Part shown: in pieces, positions 42,235 to 51,382 of the stretch | Position numbering within the stretch: position 1 is the first letter of the stretch | Layout: each line of letters begins with the position of its first letter | Assembly: GCF_004339725.1 (NCBI RefSeq) | Contig: NZ_SMGK01000005.1 | Location: 275,717 to 339,716, forward strand | Origin: Acidipila rosea | GTDB lineage: Bacteria; Acidobacteriota; Terriglobia; Terriglobales; Acidobacteriaceae | Length of the DNA: 64,000 nt | Direction of reading: 5' to 3' | Notes under the pieces: model-generated | Seen by the model: the letters and a program-made list of their open reading frames with translations, nothing else | The model's database searches: none | What the model was told of the DNA's origin: nothing | Translations under genes and position numbers: made by a program

Positions 42235-44007
42235 ATGGTTTTTTCTCGCTATCAGGTCATTGTTACAGCCGCACTCCTGCCGTTATTTATGGCCCAGGCC
42301 GCGGCAGCCCAGGCTCACAGCGTGGCCTCGCCTCCACCCTCAGGCGCCAGGTCGCAAGTCTGCAAGGATCGTGTTATCCCCCAACTCGTCGATGTGACGG
42401 CGAAGAGCGGGATTACCTTTCGCCACCTTGCCGCGCCGGATAAAAAGTACATCGTCGAGTCAATGAGTGGAGGCGTGATCGTGGTTGACTATGACCGCGA
42501 CGGCTGGCCTGACATCTACTTTACTAATTCCCCGACGGTGGATATGGCCCTGAAGGGCGAAAAGGCGTCGGGGGCGCTGTATCACAACAACCACGACGGA
42601 ACCTTTACCGACGTTACAGCGAAGGCCGGTATCGCCACACCCTGCTACGCGATGGGCGGCGCAGTCGGTGACTACAACAACGATGGCTGGCCCGATATCT
42701 ACGTGACCTGTCTGGGAGGGAACGTCCTCTATCGCAACAATGGCGACGGCACCTTCACCGATGTGACGAAGAAGGCGGGAGTCGCCAACGGACGCTGGTC
42801 CACGGGGGCGGCATTTGGCGATTATGACGGCGATGGGTATGTCGACCTGATGGTGACGGACTATGTCGACTTCAAACTGAACGACCTGCCCGGTTTCGGC
42901 AAAAGTCCGACGTGCAATTACCGCGGGATCGATGTGCAGTGCGGCCCGCGAGGACTGAAGGGCGCAGGAGACGCGCTGTATCACAACAACGGCGACGGGA
43001 CCTTTACCGACGTCTCGAAGAGCGCCGGCGTCGATGACGCGCCCGGCTACTATGGTCTCGGCGTGGTCTGGTCGGATCTGGGCAATACCGGGCGGCCGGA
43101 TATCTACGTCGCCGATGACTCGACGCCCAACTATCTCTACCGCAACGACGGCAACGGCAAATTCACCGATATCGGCTTCGAGTCGGGCACTGCCGTCGAT
43201 GCAGACGGCTCCGAGCAGGGCTCGATGGGCATCGCCGTGGCCGACTACAACCATACGGGCCGCTTCTCGCTGTTTGTGACCAACTTCGCCGACGAACACA
43301 ACACCCTCTATGAGAATGACGGCAAGTGGGATTTTCGCGATGTCTCCTACGAGTCGGGCACCGCGCTGCCTTCTCTGCCGTGGGTGAAGTGGGGAACCGC
43401 GTTTGTCGATCTCGATAACGATGGCTGGGCCGACCTGATCTCAGTGAATGGGCAGGTCTATCCCCAGGTGGATTCGCTGCCCTCCGGGGCACGGTACCGC
43501 CAGCCCAAGAACCTCTTCATGAACGAGCGCAACGGCACCTTCTGCAATGCGGACCGGCAGGCCGGTGCGCCGTTGACTGAGCCCCGCGTCAGTCGCGGTC
43601 TTGCCGTCGCCGATTTCGATAACGACGGCAATGTCGATGTGGTGGTCGAGGACCTGGATGGCGCGCCTATGCTGCTGCACAACCAGGGAAGCCCCGGCAA
43701 CCACTGGGTCAGCTTTGAACTGGCCGGCACGAAGAGTAACCGGCTCGCACTCGGCGCCCGCATCACCCTCACCGCGGGCGGCGTAACCCAGACGGACGAG
43801 GTCCGGAGCGGTGGCAGCTACCTGTCGCAGAACGATCTCCGGGTGCACTTCGGGTTGGGGAAGACGACGACGATCGATAAGGTCGAAGTGCACTGGCCCT
43901 CGGGGAGAACCGAAGAGATGGCAGGACTTGCAGCCGATCACTTCTATTCAGTCCTCGAGGGCCAGGGCGTGGTTCCTCCAACAAAGATTGCCCCCACCAA
44001 AAAATAA
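42235..44007 (+). CDS. CRTAC1-like FG-GAP/VCBS repeat protein with ASPIC/UnbV domain
   Basis: A secreted, probably surface or periplasmic calcium-binding repeat protein of about 590 residues. From the ATG at 42235 the signal peptide is VIVTAALLPLFMAQAAAAQ. Six related units follow, each with a D-rich loop and an FTDVT-like core: HDGTFTDVTAKAGI, GDGTFTDVTKKAGV, GDGTFTDVSKSAGV, GNGKFTDIGFESGT, KWDFRDVSYESGT and NGTFCNADRQAGA, as in a VCBS/FG-GAP propeller. The C-terminal ASPIC/UnbV domain (GARITLTAGGVTQTDEVRSGGSYLSQND...VHWPSGR) is diagnostic. In-frame starts at 42145 (GTG), 42199 and 42205 are possible. Function is unknown; such proteins are abundant in Acidobacteria. Confidence 0.9.
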   Translation: MVFSRYQVIVTAALLPLFMAQAAAAQAHSVASPPPSGARSQVCKDRVIPQLVDVTAKSGITFRHLAAPDKKYIVESMSGGVIVVDYDRDGWPDIYFTNSPTVDMALKGEKASGALYHNNHDGTFTDVTAKAGIATPCYAMGGAVGDYNNDGWPDIYVTCLGGNVLYRNNGDGTFTDVTKKAGVANGRWSTGAAFGDYDGDGYVDLMVTDYVDFKLNDLPGFGKSPTCNYRGIDVQCGPRGLKGAGDALYHNNGDGTFTDVSKSAGVDDAPGYYGLGVVWSDLGNTGRPDIYVADDSTPNYLYRNDGNGKFTDIGFESGTAVDADGSEQGSMGIAVADYNHTGRFSLFVTNFADEHNTLYENDGKWDFRDVSYESGTALPSLPWVKWGTAFVDLDNDGWADLISVNGQVYPQVDSLPSGARYRQPKNLFMNERNGTFCNADRQAGAPLTEPRVSRGLAVADFDNDGNVDVVVEDLDGAPMLLHNQGSPGNHWVSFELAGTKSNRLALGARITLTAGGVTQTDEVRSGGSYLSQNDLRVHFGLGKTTTIDKVEVHWPSGRTEEMAGLAADHFYSVLEGQGVVPPTKIAPTKK

Positions 44008-44078
44008 AAGCGTTACTTTCGAGGTACGTAGCACAAGAGTATTCCTTGGCCTCGCCAAGGTGCGGCTCCGCGGCTAAA

Positions 44079-44100
44079 TCGCTTTTTGGCTGAAAAGCGA
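44079..44100 (+). terminator. Possible terminator after the CRTAC1-like gene
   Basis: Arms TCGCTTTT (44079-44086) and AAAAGCGA (44093-44100) with a 6-nt loop, about 70 bp past the stop. No U-tract follows on the plus strand, so the call is weak. Confidence 0.3.
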
Positions 44101-44198
44101 GACAAACAGTTGAATAGTGCCTTTCTGAAGAAAACCTTTACATTTTCTCTGCATGCTTCCAGCCGCGTGATAGCGTAACCATGCCCAAGATTCGTGGC

Positions 44199-44229
44199 TT
44201 GACAACTGTCTTTGCGTCGATGCTAAATA
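44199..44229 (+). promoter_or_regulatory. Candidate promoter for the TonB-dependent receptor
   Basis: Consensus TTGACA (44199-44204) is followed after 19 bp by TAAATA (44224-44229), with TG two bases before the -10 (extended -10 form). The spacing is longer than ideal. The leader would be about 220 nt. Confidence 0.35.
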
Positions 44230-44349
44230 GGGCCGCGGCTAAAAATGCTTCACTGCCCATCTCTACTTAAACTGTTTAATGCAACGCTTTGGCGATATAG
44301 AAGCACTGTTCGCAGGTGCAAAGATGCTTTTGTGGGTAGCAAGGGAGAT

Positions 44350-44366
44350 ATGTCTAGACAAGACAT
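44350..44366. promoter_or_regulatory. Nested palindrome, possible operator or mRNA structure
   Basis: TGTCTAGACA (44351-44360) is a perfect 10-bp palindrome. It is nested in a wider inverted repeat, ATGTCT (44350-44355) and AGACAT (44361-44366). It lies about 90 bp before the receptor start, in the expected leader. Confidence 0.3.
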
Positions 44367-44387
44367 TCCTTTGCTGGGTACGGAAGT

Positions 44388-44410
44388 GAACTGCGTAGAA
44401 GCTGCAGTTC
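44388..44410 (+). promoter_or_regulatory. Leader hairpin before the TonB-dependent receptor
   Basis: GAACTGC (44388-44394) pairs with GCAGTTC (44404-44410), 9-nt loop, about 45 bp before the ATG. It could influence translation or mRNA stability. Confidence 0.25.
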
Positions 44411-44455
44411 GAATTGTTTGACTCAGCAACACCTTTTCAGGAGGCAAGTAGAAAT

Positions 44456-47400
44456 ATGAGACGAATCCGAACATGGTTCGCTTTACTTGGTTTGGTGGCC
44501 ATCACGCTCGCTGCGGGATATGCGCAGCAGACCAGCGGCAATATCACGGGAAATGTAACGGACACGTCAGGAGCAGCGCTCCCCAATGCGACAGTGACCG
44601 TTACGAATACGGGCACCAAGCAGGTCAGGACGACCACCACGAACGGCCAGGGCGAATATCAGGTGCCCGATATCTATGGCGGAAACTATGAAGTGACGGT
44701 AACGGCGCCGGGCTTCAAGAAGTTCACCTCCACCGGCGTCGTGGTTCACACCTCGACGGTAACCACCGTAAACGCGCAGCTCACCCTCGGACAGGTAAGC
44801 GAGCAGGTGACGGTCCAGGCGGATGCGATACAAACGCAGACCGAGAGCCCTGAGCTTGGCGCGGTCGTCGACGGCAGGCAGGTAAAGCAACTGCCCCTCA
44901 ACGGACGCAGCTTTGTCGAGTTGACGCAGCTGCAGCCGGGCGTATCGGGGGCCAACAACTTCGACACCAAGAACAAGGGCCTGCAGGGCGGCGTGGATAT
45001 GTCGGTCAACGGCAACCCCACGACGAATAACCTGTTTCTGATCGACGGTGTAAACAACAACGACGTAGGTTCCAACCGCACGATTCTGATCTATCCGTCG
45101 AACGAGGCGATTGCCGAGTTCAGGATGCTGATGAACGACTACGGCGCCCAGTACGGGCAGGCCTCGGGCGCGATTATCAGCATTGTGACGCGAGCCGGCA
45201 CCAATGACTTTCACGGCAGCGTCTTTTACGACGGCCGCAACGATGCTCTGAACCCTTACACCTATCTCGCCAAGCAAAACTTCCTGGCCGCGCAGGCGCA
45301 GGGCCAGACTCTCCCCCTGAATGGCAAAGACAAGCTGCGTCGTAACGACTGGGGCTACTCGGTAGGCGGTCCTATCAAGCGCGACAAGCTCTTCTTCTTC
45401 TGGAGCCAGGAGTGGAACCACGAAATCCGCGGGCGGACGGTCTCTGCCTGCGTTCCAACAGCGGCGGAGTTAAGCGGCAATTTCGCGAATCCTTCATGCG
45501 GTGAGCCGCTTCCGAACATTCCTGCGCAGTTCCAGGCTCCGGGCAATCCTTATGCCTTGAATTCCACTGACGCTGCAGCGTCCACGCTGATGAAGGTCTA
45601 CCCGAATCCCAACCTTGCCTCGCTCAACAGCAATGGCCAGAACTGGGATGTTTCACTGCCGACGGGCCTCTTCTGGCGCGAAGAAAATGCACGCGTGGAC
45701 TTTAACCTGACACCGCGCAACGCCTTAATGATTCGCTACACGCAGGACACGTGGTCCAACCCGGCTTATAACGCAGGGTACTGGGGCGACGATCCGTTCC
45801 CGGCCTTGAACAGCAGCTGGGCGCAGCCTTCAAAGTCAATGGTGGCGCGCTGGACATCAACCATCAGCAGCAACCTTGTCAATGACGTGGCTTTCCAGTA
45901 TTCCAACAACCGGATCAACATTACGCCGGGGGGCACCAACCCGGGCCTGCTGCCGCAGATCACGGCTGCGATTCCGACTCTCTACCCCATTGCTGACAAG
46001 ACATCGCCACAGGGCATTCCTTCCGTCAACCTGGGCAGCTATGGCAGCGGCAACTCCACGTCTCTCATTGCTCCCTGGGAAAATGAGCTTGACCTCTATA
46101 CGATTCAGGACGACATGACCTGGGTCAAAGGACGCCACACCTTCAAGTTTGGCGGACTCCTCGCAATTGACAGCAAGAATGAAGATACGGGTCCGGCAAC
46201 CTCAGAGCGCCCGTCGATCGGCACCAGCGATTCGAGTGTCGCTCCAGGAGGATTTGCCACCGGCAACAACCTGGCTAACTTCCTGCTGCCTAACAACACG
46301 CTGTACTTTGGTGAAACCTCGACCAACGTTCGTGCGCAGCTTCGCTGGCGCGATTATGAAATCTACGCAACGGACGCGTTCAAGCTTACCCCGCGTCTGA
46401 CGCTCAGCTACGGCGTGCGCTACTCGCTGTTTCCGCCGACGTATCAACCGAATAACCAGATCACCAGCTTCCAGCCCTCGCTTTACGATCCGAGCAAGCC
46501 AGCCAGCGATGCCTGCAACGGCCTCTGGGTGGCTCCTGGTACTGACCCCTGCGGCGCAGCCAATAAGAAGTTCGGCACGAACTTCTCAAGCGGCGTACAG
46601 GGTCCGAACCGCGCGCTCGTAGACACGAACTATCACATGTTTGCGCCGCGCGTCGGCTTCAACTGGGATGTTATGGGCGATGGCAAGACGGTGGTAAGCG
46701 CGGGCGGAGGCGAGTTCTTCCAGCGTGAGCGCGTATCGCGTTACACCCTGGTTTCAAATGCTCCCTTCGCGGTTAACCAGTCCAACTATCCCCGTACAGT
46801 CGGTGGCGCTACACCCACCAGCCTGACGGGCGGAACGGCGAGCCCGGCGGGCGGCGCTGATCCGAGGGCGATCGTGCCAAATTCCTGGCAGTGGAACGCT
46901 TCGGTCCAGCAGCAGCTTGCCCCGAACACCATTCTGCAGATGGCGTATGTCGGCAATCGCGGCATCCATCTAACTTCGAGCTACGACATCAACACGATTC
47001 CGCAGCAGAACTGGCTGCAGGCTTCGTTCACGAACGGCGCTGCCCAGACGGCTCTGCGTCCCTTCTCGAACTACAGCACGCTCACCTGGTGGGCACACAA
47101 TGGCGACTCTGTTTTCAGCGCCCTTGAAGTGTCGTTGAACTCACGCTTCCGCAATCTGCAACTGCAGGCTGCCTACACGTGGTCGCACTCCATCTCCGAT
47201 ATCCTGCTGGATGACTCGAGCGGTAGCCTCGGACAACAGAGCTTCACCTACTATCCGAATCCGGGCCTTGATCGTGGCAACGCAACGACCAACCGTCCGA
47301 ATATCTTCGTGGCCAACGCGACCTATCTCCTCCCCCAGTTCACGGGTCGCGACACTCTGGTCAAGAGCACGCTCGGCGGGTGGGAACTGACTGGCATCAC

Positions 47401-47977
47401 CACTGCCGAGAACGGAAACTCCTTCACCATTTACCAGGGCATGTCCGAAAATACGAGCCTGGTAGACGGGGCCGGCGCAGGTCAACTCAACTCGCAATTC
47501 CAGACGGGCTTTACCTCTATGGCGCGTCCATTGATCAATGGAAACCAGGGATGCACCAGCGGCAGCCACAACAACACGATCGTCAACCCCAATGCATTCA
47601 CCCTGATTGGCTACCAGATCGGGACGATTCCGTCGAACTATGAGCCCCGCGGCTACTGCCACGGCCCGAACATGGTGAACACGGACTTCTCCATCGACAA
47701 GAACTGGAAAGTACGCGATCGCGCAACCATCCAGTTCCGCATGGACTTCTTCGATCTCTTCAACCATGCCAACTTCCTTAGCTCGGGCGGTACCTTCTCG
47801 CCGTTTGAGAATGTGAACTGCGGACCGATCAACGGGACGACAGGCAAGTATGCAGCCTGCAGCCCCACCAACAACGTCGTCACCGCGCAAACCGCTACTC
47901 CGGGCTTCGGCACCTCGACAGCCCTTGTGGGGAACGCGCAGCGACAGATCCAGTACGGAATACACATCGAGTTCTAA
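44456..47977 (+). CDS. TonB-dependent receptor with carboxypeptidase-regulatory-like domain (Oar-like)
   Basis: A 1173-residue outer-membrane protein. Signal peptide WFALLGLVAITLAAGYAQQ; then a CarboxypepD_reg-like Ig domain (GNITGNVTDTSGAALPNATVTVTNTGT...VPDIYGGNYEVTVTAPGFKKFTSTGV, about residues 22-105). A plug domain follows (LPLNGRSFVELTQLQPGVSG...NNLFLIDGVNNNDVG and SEFRMLMNDYGAQYGQASGAIISIVTRAGTNDFHGSVF-like block). A large barrel then runs to the end, terminating in IQYGIHIEF with the terminal Phe typical of outer-membrane barrels. I start it at the ATG at 44456, with CAGGAGG upstream. This Oar-like type is expanded in Acidobacteria and is thought to import glycans or similar nutrients; its ligand is unknown. 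No TonB box could be assigned by eye. Confidence 0.94.
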   Translation: MRRIRTWFALLGLVAITLAAGYAQQTSGNITGNVTDTSGAALPNATVTVTNTGTKQVRTTTTNGQGEYQVPDIYGGNYEVTVTAPGFKKFTSTGVVVHTSTVTTVNAQLTLGQVSEQVTVQADAIQTQTESPELGAVVDGRQVKQLPLNGRSFVELTQLQPGVSGANNFDTKNKGLQGGVDMSVNGNPTTNNLFLIDGVNNNDVGSNRTILIYPSNEAIAEFRMLMNDYGAQYGQASGAIISIVTRAGTNDFHGSVFYDGRNDALNPYTYLAKQNFLAAQAQGQTLPLNGKDKLRRNDWGYSVGGPIKRDKLFFFWSQEWNHEIRGRTVSACVPTAAELSGNFANPSCGEPLPNIPAQFQAPGNPYALNSTDAAASTLMKVYPNPNLASLNSNGQNWDVSLPTGLFWREENARVDFNLTPRNALMIRYTQDTWSNPAYNAGYWGDDPFPALNSSWAQPSKSMVARWTSTISSNLVNDVAFQYSNNRINITPGGTNPGLLPQITAAIPTLYPIADKTSPQGIPSVNLGSYGSGNSTSLIAPWENELDLYTIQDDMTWVKGRHTFKFGGLLAIDSKNEDTGPATSERPSIGTSDSSVAPGGFATGNNLANFLLPNNTLYFGETSTNVRAQLRWRDYEIYATDAFKLTPRLTLSYGVRYSLFPPTYQPNNQITSFQPSLYDPSKPASDACNGLWVAPGTDPCGAANKKFGTNFSSGVQGPNRALVDTNYHMFAPRVGFNWDVMGDGKTVVSAGGGEFFQRERVSRYTLVSNAPFAVNQSNYPRTVGGATPTSLTGGTASPAGGADPRAIVPNSWQWNASVQQQLAPNTILQMAYVGNRGIHLTSSYDINTIPQQNWLQASFTNGAAQTALRPFSNYSTLTWWAHNGDSVFSALEVSLNSRFRNLQLQAAYTWSHSISDILLDDSSGSLGQQSFTYYPNPGLDRGNATTNRPNIFVANATYLLPQFTGRDTLVKSTLGGWELTGITTAENGNSFTIYQGMSENTSLVDGAGAGQLNSQFQTGFTSMARPLINGNQGCTSGSHNNTIVNPNAFTLIGYQIGTIPSNYEPRGYCHGPNMVNTDFSIDKNWKVRDRATIQFRMDFFDLFNHANFLSSGGTFSPFENVNCGPINGTTGKYAACSPTNNVVTAQTATPGFGTSTALVGNAQRQIQYGIHIEF

Positions 47978-48005
47978 CCAGCTCATTGTGTTGGCAGTCC
48001 TCCCA

Positions 48006-48043
48006 GCGGCAGGCCCTACCCTTCGGGCCTGCCGCAATTTTTT
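48006..48043 (+). terminator. Rho-independent terminator after the TonB-dependent receptor
   Basis: Perfect 11-bp stem GCGGCAGGCCC (48006-48016) and GGGCCTGCCGC (48025-48035), 8-nt loop, followed by AATTTTTT. Textbook form. Confidence 0.92.
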
Positions 48044-48070
48044 CGCAGCCCGGTATGGCAGGATAATTAC

Positions 48071-49426
48071 GTGGTACTTTCTCTCACCCGCGCATTGTTT
48101 TTAACGGCGATGCTTGCAGCGCTTCCTGTCGCGGCGCAGGAAGCAACCCTCCAGAAGCAGCTTGCGGCCGAGCAGGCCGCGAGGCAGGCTTCGAATCCCG
48201 AAGAAGTTGCTGACAGCGCGCGCAAGCTCGCCGCAGTGGCATTACTCCACATGGCGCAGCTGCGCCAGGCCGAACGCGCATGGCCACAGGCTGCCGTGCT
48301 GTATCAGCATTCCCTTGCGCTGGACAGCTCCACTGAAGCAGGGGCTGGTCTGACAGAGGCGCAGAGCCATCTGCCGGGCGGGACTGATCTGGCAAGTATC
48401 GACCCCACTGAGCCCGCGGGCGATATTCCTGTAGCTGCCGCCGAAAAGGCCAGTCTGCAGGCGCGCGAGCAGAAGCTGCGCGCAATCCTCGCATCCGCCT
48501 TCACTGACTGGGGCACGGCTGAGGCGCGCCAGCAGCTCTACCCGCAGGCGGTGGAGCGCTTTCATGAGGCTGAGAAGTGGGATGCGGGCACGCCGGGGCT
48601 TATGAGCGATCTTGGCAACGCCGCCTTTCGGATGGGGGACTATGCCGAGAGCGCCCGCGCCCTTGAGCTGGAAGTGCTGGCGAACCCGAAGGACCAGACA
48701 TCGCAACTGCTGCTCGGCGTCTCCCAGTTTTCCCTGGGCAACTATGATGCTGCAGCCAGCGCGTTTGAGCCGGTGGGCACGCTCGCGATGCAGGATCCGC
48801 GCGCGGCTTCGGCATGGGCTTATTCCCTCGCGCGTACCAAACACCAGGAGCAGGCTAACCGCATCGCAGACAAGCTGACGGCGGAGAGTCTGCAGCCGAA
48901 GGAGCTGATGCTGGTCTGCCAGATATACAACGTCACCGAAGACTACGAGCAGGCCGCCCAGTGCTTTCGCAAGGTGGGCGCGGAAGATCCCTCGATCCCG
49001 CACACACACTACCTCGTCGGAGCGGCGCTGCTCCGGCTGGACCGGCCGAACGATGCCATCCCCGAGCTGCGGGAGGAGTTGAAGATCGCTCCCGGCAATC
49101 CTGATGCGGAATACTATCTCGCCTATGCGCTGCTTGAAACCTCGCATCGCCAGGAGGCCGAGGCGCTGCTGCGGCAGGTGGTCAGCGAAGCGCCCGGCCA
49201 CGCGCAGGCGCAATATCAGCTCGGCAAGACGATGCTCGAAGACGGAGACGCCAGCGGTGCGATTATGCACCTGGAGGCTGCGGTGCGGCTCGACCCCGAG
49301 GCGGACTACATGCACTATCAGCTGCAGACAGCCTATCGCCGCGCAGGCCGTACAGGAGACGCGGATCGCGAGCTGGCTGTCTATCGGGAGCTCAAGGCCC
49401 AGCATCGCGCGCCAGCGCCGCACTAG
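48071..49426 (+). CDS. Secreted TPR-repeat protein
   Basis: A 451-residue protein with signal peptide LTRALFLTAMLAALPVAAQ, starting at a GTG with AGGA about 8 nt upstream. The mature part is almost wholly helical repeats resembling TPRs: AWPQAAVLYQHSLALDSS, LYPQAVERFHEAEKWDAGTPG, MGDYAESARALELEVLANPKD, LGNYDAAASAFEPVG, DYEQAAQCFRKVGAEDPS, LDRPNDAIPELREELKIAPGN and GDASGAIMHLEAAVRLDPE. It lies after the receptor's terminator, so it is probably an independent unit. It likely acts as a periplasmic protein-protein scaffold; the partner is unknown. Confidence 0.88.
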   Translation: MVLSLTRALFLTAMLAALPVAAQEATLQKQLAAEQAARQASNPEEVADSARKLAAVALLHMAQLRQAERAWPQAAVLYQHSLALDSSTEAGAGLTEAQSHLPGGTDLASIDPTEPAGDIPVAAAEKASLQAREQKLRAILASAFTDWGTAEARQQLYPQAVERFHEAEKWDAGTPGLMSDLGNAAFRMGDYAESARALELEVLANPKDQTSQLLLGVSQFSLGNYDAAASAFEPVGTLAMQDPRAASAWAYSLARTKHQEQANRIADKLTAESLQPKELMLVCQIYNVTEDYEQAAQCFRKVGAEDPSIPHTHYLVGAALLRLDRPNDAIPELREELKIAPGNPDAEYYLAYALLETSHRQEAEALLRQVVSEAPGHAQAQYQLGKTMLEDGDASGAIMHLEAAVRLDPEADYMHYQLQTAYRRAGRTGDADRELAVYRELKAQHRAPAPH

Positions 49427-49440
49427 CTGCGGGTGATCTG

Positions 49441-50106
49441 CTATTGGGCGGTACTGGCGCCGAGATATTTGTCGAAGGGAATTTCGAAGTAGAAGAGCTC
49501 CTTGCCGTCAGAGTTGCGCAACTCGCGCAGTTCAAGCTTCGCGCCCTTGAGCGGGTCGCTGCCGAGTCCCCTCACATCGTAAAAGAGGAATCCGGCGCGC
49601 GTGGTGTGCGGCTCGACGGCCAGCGCTCCATACTCAAATTCGTCGAAATCCTGATTGATCTTCTTCTCGTCCGATTTCGGTTTCTCGTGGATGGGAGGCA
49701 GCGGGAACGGCAAGGGAATGGTCCTGCCGGTGTTGCCAATGTTGGTGGTTCGGCGCTCGATGTCTTCAGGCTCCGCTGCAGGAATCTTGTCTCCATTGGC
49801 GCTGATGAAGTCGATGCGCGCGTCCTTGAGCGAGATGGGGCGCTCTCCGTTATTGGTGACGATGATGCGTATAGGCATGAAGCCGTACTTCAGATAATCC
49901 ACGCGGAAGAAGGTGGTCTTATCCTTCGTCTCAAAAGGCTCAGCGGCAACGGCCACTAACTCCTGCGGGTGAATATCCACCGCGGGATAGGTGGTCGCGT
50001 CCTTCGGCGCAGGCGGCTTGTGGCTGCCGGCGATAATGGGCGCCGGCAGCAGCAGGACGCCAAGGGCAAGTACACTGGAACGCAGAATCTGGCGGAGGGA
50101 TATCAT
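49441..50106 (-). CDS. Secreted hypothetical protein
   Basis: A 221-residue protein with a signal peptide (SSVLALGVLLLPAPIIAG). It has an Ig-like or beta-sandwich reading (FRVDYLKYGFMPIRIIVTNNGERPISLKDARIDFISANGDKIPAA) and then a Pro-rich linker (GRTIPLPFPLPPIHEKPKSDEKK). The C-terminal part reads VEPHTTRAGFLFYDVRGLG...KLELRELRNSDGKELFYFEIPFDKYL. The pattern resembles proteins that sense or carry ligands on the periplasmic side, but I recognise no family. It is convergent with the TPR gene (14 bp apart) and divergent from waaA. Confidence 0.8.
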   Translation of the reverse strand: MISLRQILRSSVLALGVLLLPAPIIAGSHKPPAPKDATTYPAVDIHPQELVAVAAEPFETKDKTTFFRVDYLKYGFMPIRIIVTNNGERPISLKDARIDFISANGDKIPAAEPEDIERRTTNIGNTGRTIPLPFPLPPIHEKPKSDEKKINQDFDEFEYGALAVEPHTTRAGFLFYDVRGLGSDPLKGAKLELRELRNSDGKELFYFEIPFDKYLGASTAQ

Positions 50107-50137
50107 CTTCGCTTAAGACCCGAGTATAGAGAGCTTA

Positions 50138-51382
50138 GTGAGCGTAGTTTACAGCTTTGCATTGCTGCTGGCGCTGGTAGCGGCGGCGCCGTGGTGGATC
50201 TGGCGGATGATGGCCGATGGCCGCTATCGTGAAGGGCTTGCGGAACGCCTGGGGCAGGTGCCCTCACGGTTGCAGGGTAAGGGTGTGGTGTGGGTGCATG
50301 CGGTGTCGGTGGGCGAGGTGATGGCGGCGAGCCGCTTCGTGGAGGAACTGCGGGCGCGCGGTGTATCCATCGTTGTCTCGACGACCACGCGCACCGGGCA
50401 GCAGCTTGCGCGCGAGCGCTTTGGGGCAGCGAACGTCTTCTATTTTCCGCTGGATTTCGCCTTTGCCGTGCGCGCCTACCTGCGGTCGCTTAAGCCGAGG
50501 ATGCTGGTGCTGGTCGAGTCGGAATTCTGGCCGCGTATGTTGGCCGAGTGCTATCGTTGCGGGATTCCTGTAGCAGTCATCAATGCGCGTGTTTCGGATC
50601 GTTCCTGGCCGCGCTACCGCGCGTTGCGGCTGCTGTGGAAGCGGCTGCTGGGGCGGCTTTCCCTGGTGCTCGCGCAGAGCAGCACGGACCGCGAGCGGCT
50701 GATCGAGTTGGGGGCGGGGAACGTGGTTCTGGGCGGAAACCTGAAGTTCGATGTTCGCGTCGCAGGAGTTTCAGCTTTAACCGCTGCGATCGACGCCAGG
50801 CGTTCTCCCGGAATGAAGATTATCGTGGGCGGCAGCACCCTTGAGGGCGAAGAGCAGATGCTGCTCGATGCTGCTCCGCCTGAGGCGCTGCTGGTGATCG
50901 CTCCGCGCCATCCGGAGCGTTTTGACGCGGTTGCAGACCTGTTGACCCGCAGCGGCAGGAAGGTTGTCCGCCGCTCTCAGTGGACAGCGGCGCGTGCGCC
51001 TCTGCTGCCCGGCATGGTTTTTCTACTGGACTCGATCGGCGAGCTGGCCTCGCTTTACTCGGTCGCCGATGTCGCCTTCGTAGGCGGAAGCCTGGTGCCT
51101 GCGGGCGGCCACAATCCCCTGGAGCCGGCCCAGTTTGGCGTGCCGGTGCTGATGGGGCCGCACTATGAGAATTTTCGCAGCATTGTCGGCACGCTGCGCA
51201 CCCATGACGCAATTGGCATCGTTGAGCGACCTCAGCTTCAGGGGGCGATTGTGCAGCTGCTGAGCGACAGCTCTGCGGCAACGGCTATGGGTGCGCGAGC
51301 CCGCAGCGTCTTTGAGCGTGAGGCGGGGGCGACGGCGCGGGCAGTCGATGCCGTGATGCAGTTGCTGGAGAGTGCTCGATGA
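50138..51382 (+). CDS. waaA: 3-deoxy-D-manno-octulosonic acid (Kdo) transferase
   Basis: Transfers Kdo from CMP-Kdo to lipid IVA at the inner membrane (GT30). The 414-residue protein has an N-terminal helix (YSFALLLALVAAAPWWIWRM). Family blocks are VWVHAVSVGEVMAASRFVEELR, VVSTTTRTGQQLARERFG, FYFPLDFAFAVRAYLRSLKPRMLVLVESEFWP, NARVSDRSWPRYRALRLLWKRLL and the donor-side FVGGSLVPAGGHNPLEPAQFGVPVLMGPHYENF. The start is a GTG. The last four bases (ATGA) overlap lpxK. First gene of an inner-core LPS cluster. Confidence 0.95.
   Translation: MSVVYSFALLLALVAAAPWWIWRMMADGRYREGLAERLGQVPSRLQGKGVVWVHAVSVGEVMAASRFVEELRARGVSIVVSTTTRTGQQLARERFGAANVFYFPLDFAFAVRAYLRSLKPRMLVLVESEFWPRMLAECYRCGIPVAVINARVSDRSWPRYRALRLLWKRLLGRLSLVLAQSSTDRERLIELGAGNVVLGGNLKFDVRVAGVSALTAAIDARRSPGMKIIVGGSTLEGEEQMLLDAAPPEALLVIAPRHPERFDAVADLLTRSGRKVVRRSQWTAARAPLLPGMVFLLDSIGELASLYSVADVAFVGGSLVPAGGHNPLEPAQFGVPVLMGPHYENFRSIVGTLRTHDAIGIVERPQLQGAIVQLLSDSSAATAMGARARSVFEREAGATARAVDAVMQLLESAR

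Larger units (their letters stand above)
44008..44455. other. Intergenic region between the CRTAC1-like gene and the TonB-dependent receptor
   Basis: About 448 bp, clearly poorer in G+C than the flanks. It holds two small hairpins after the upstream stop (CCTTGG/CCAAGG at 44044-44060 and TCGCTTTT/AAAAGCGA at 44079-44100, the latter a possible terminator). It also holds a candidate promoter, a perfect 10-bp palindrome and a 7-bp-stem hairpin near the receptor start, listed separately. I see no gene in it. Confidence 0.5.

Noticed and set aside
44250..44474. Minus-strand 74-codon open frame in the leader of the TonB-dependent receptor
   Set aside because: No ribosome site and no family; it overlaps the receptor start and the palindromic leader elements.
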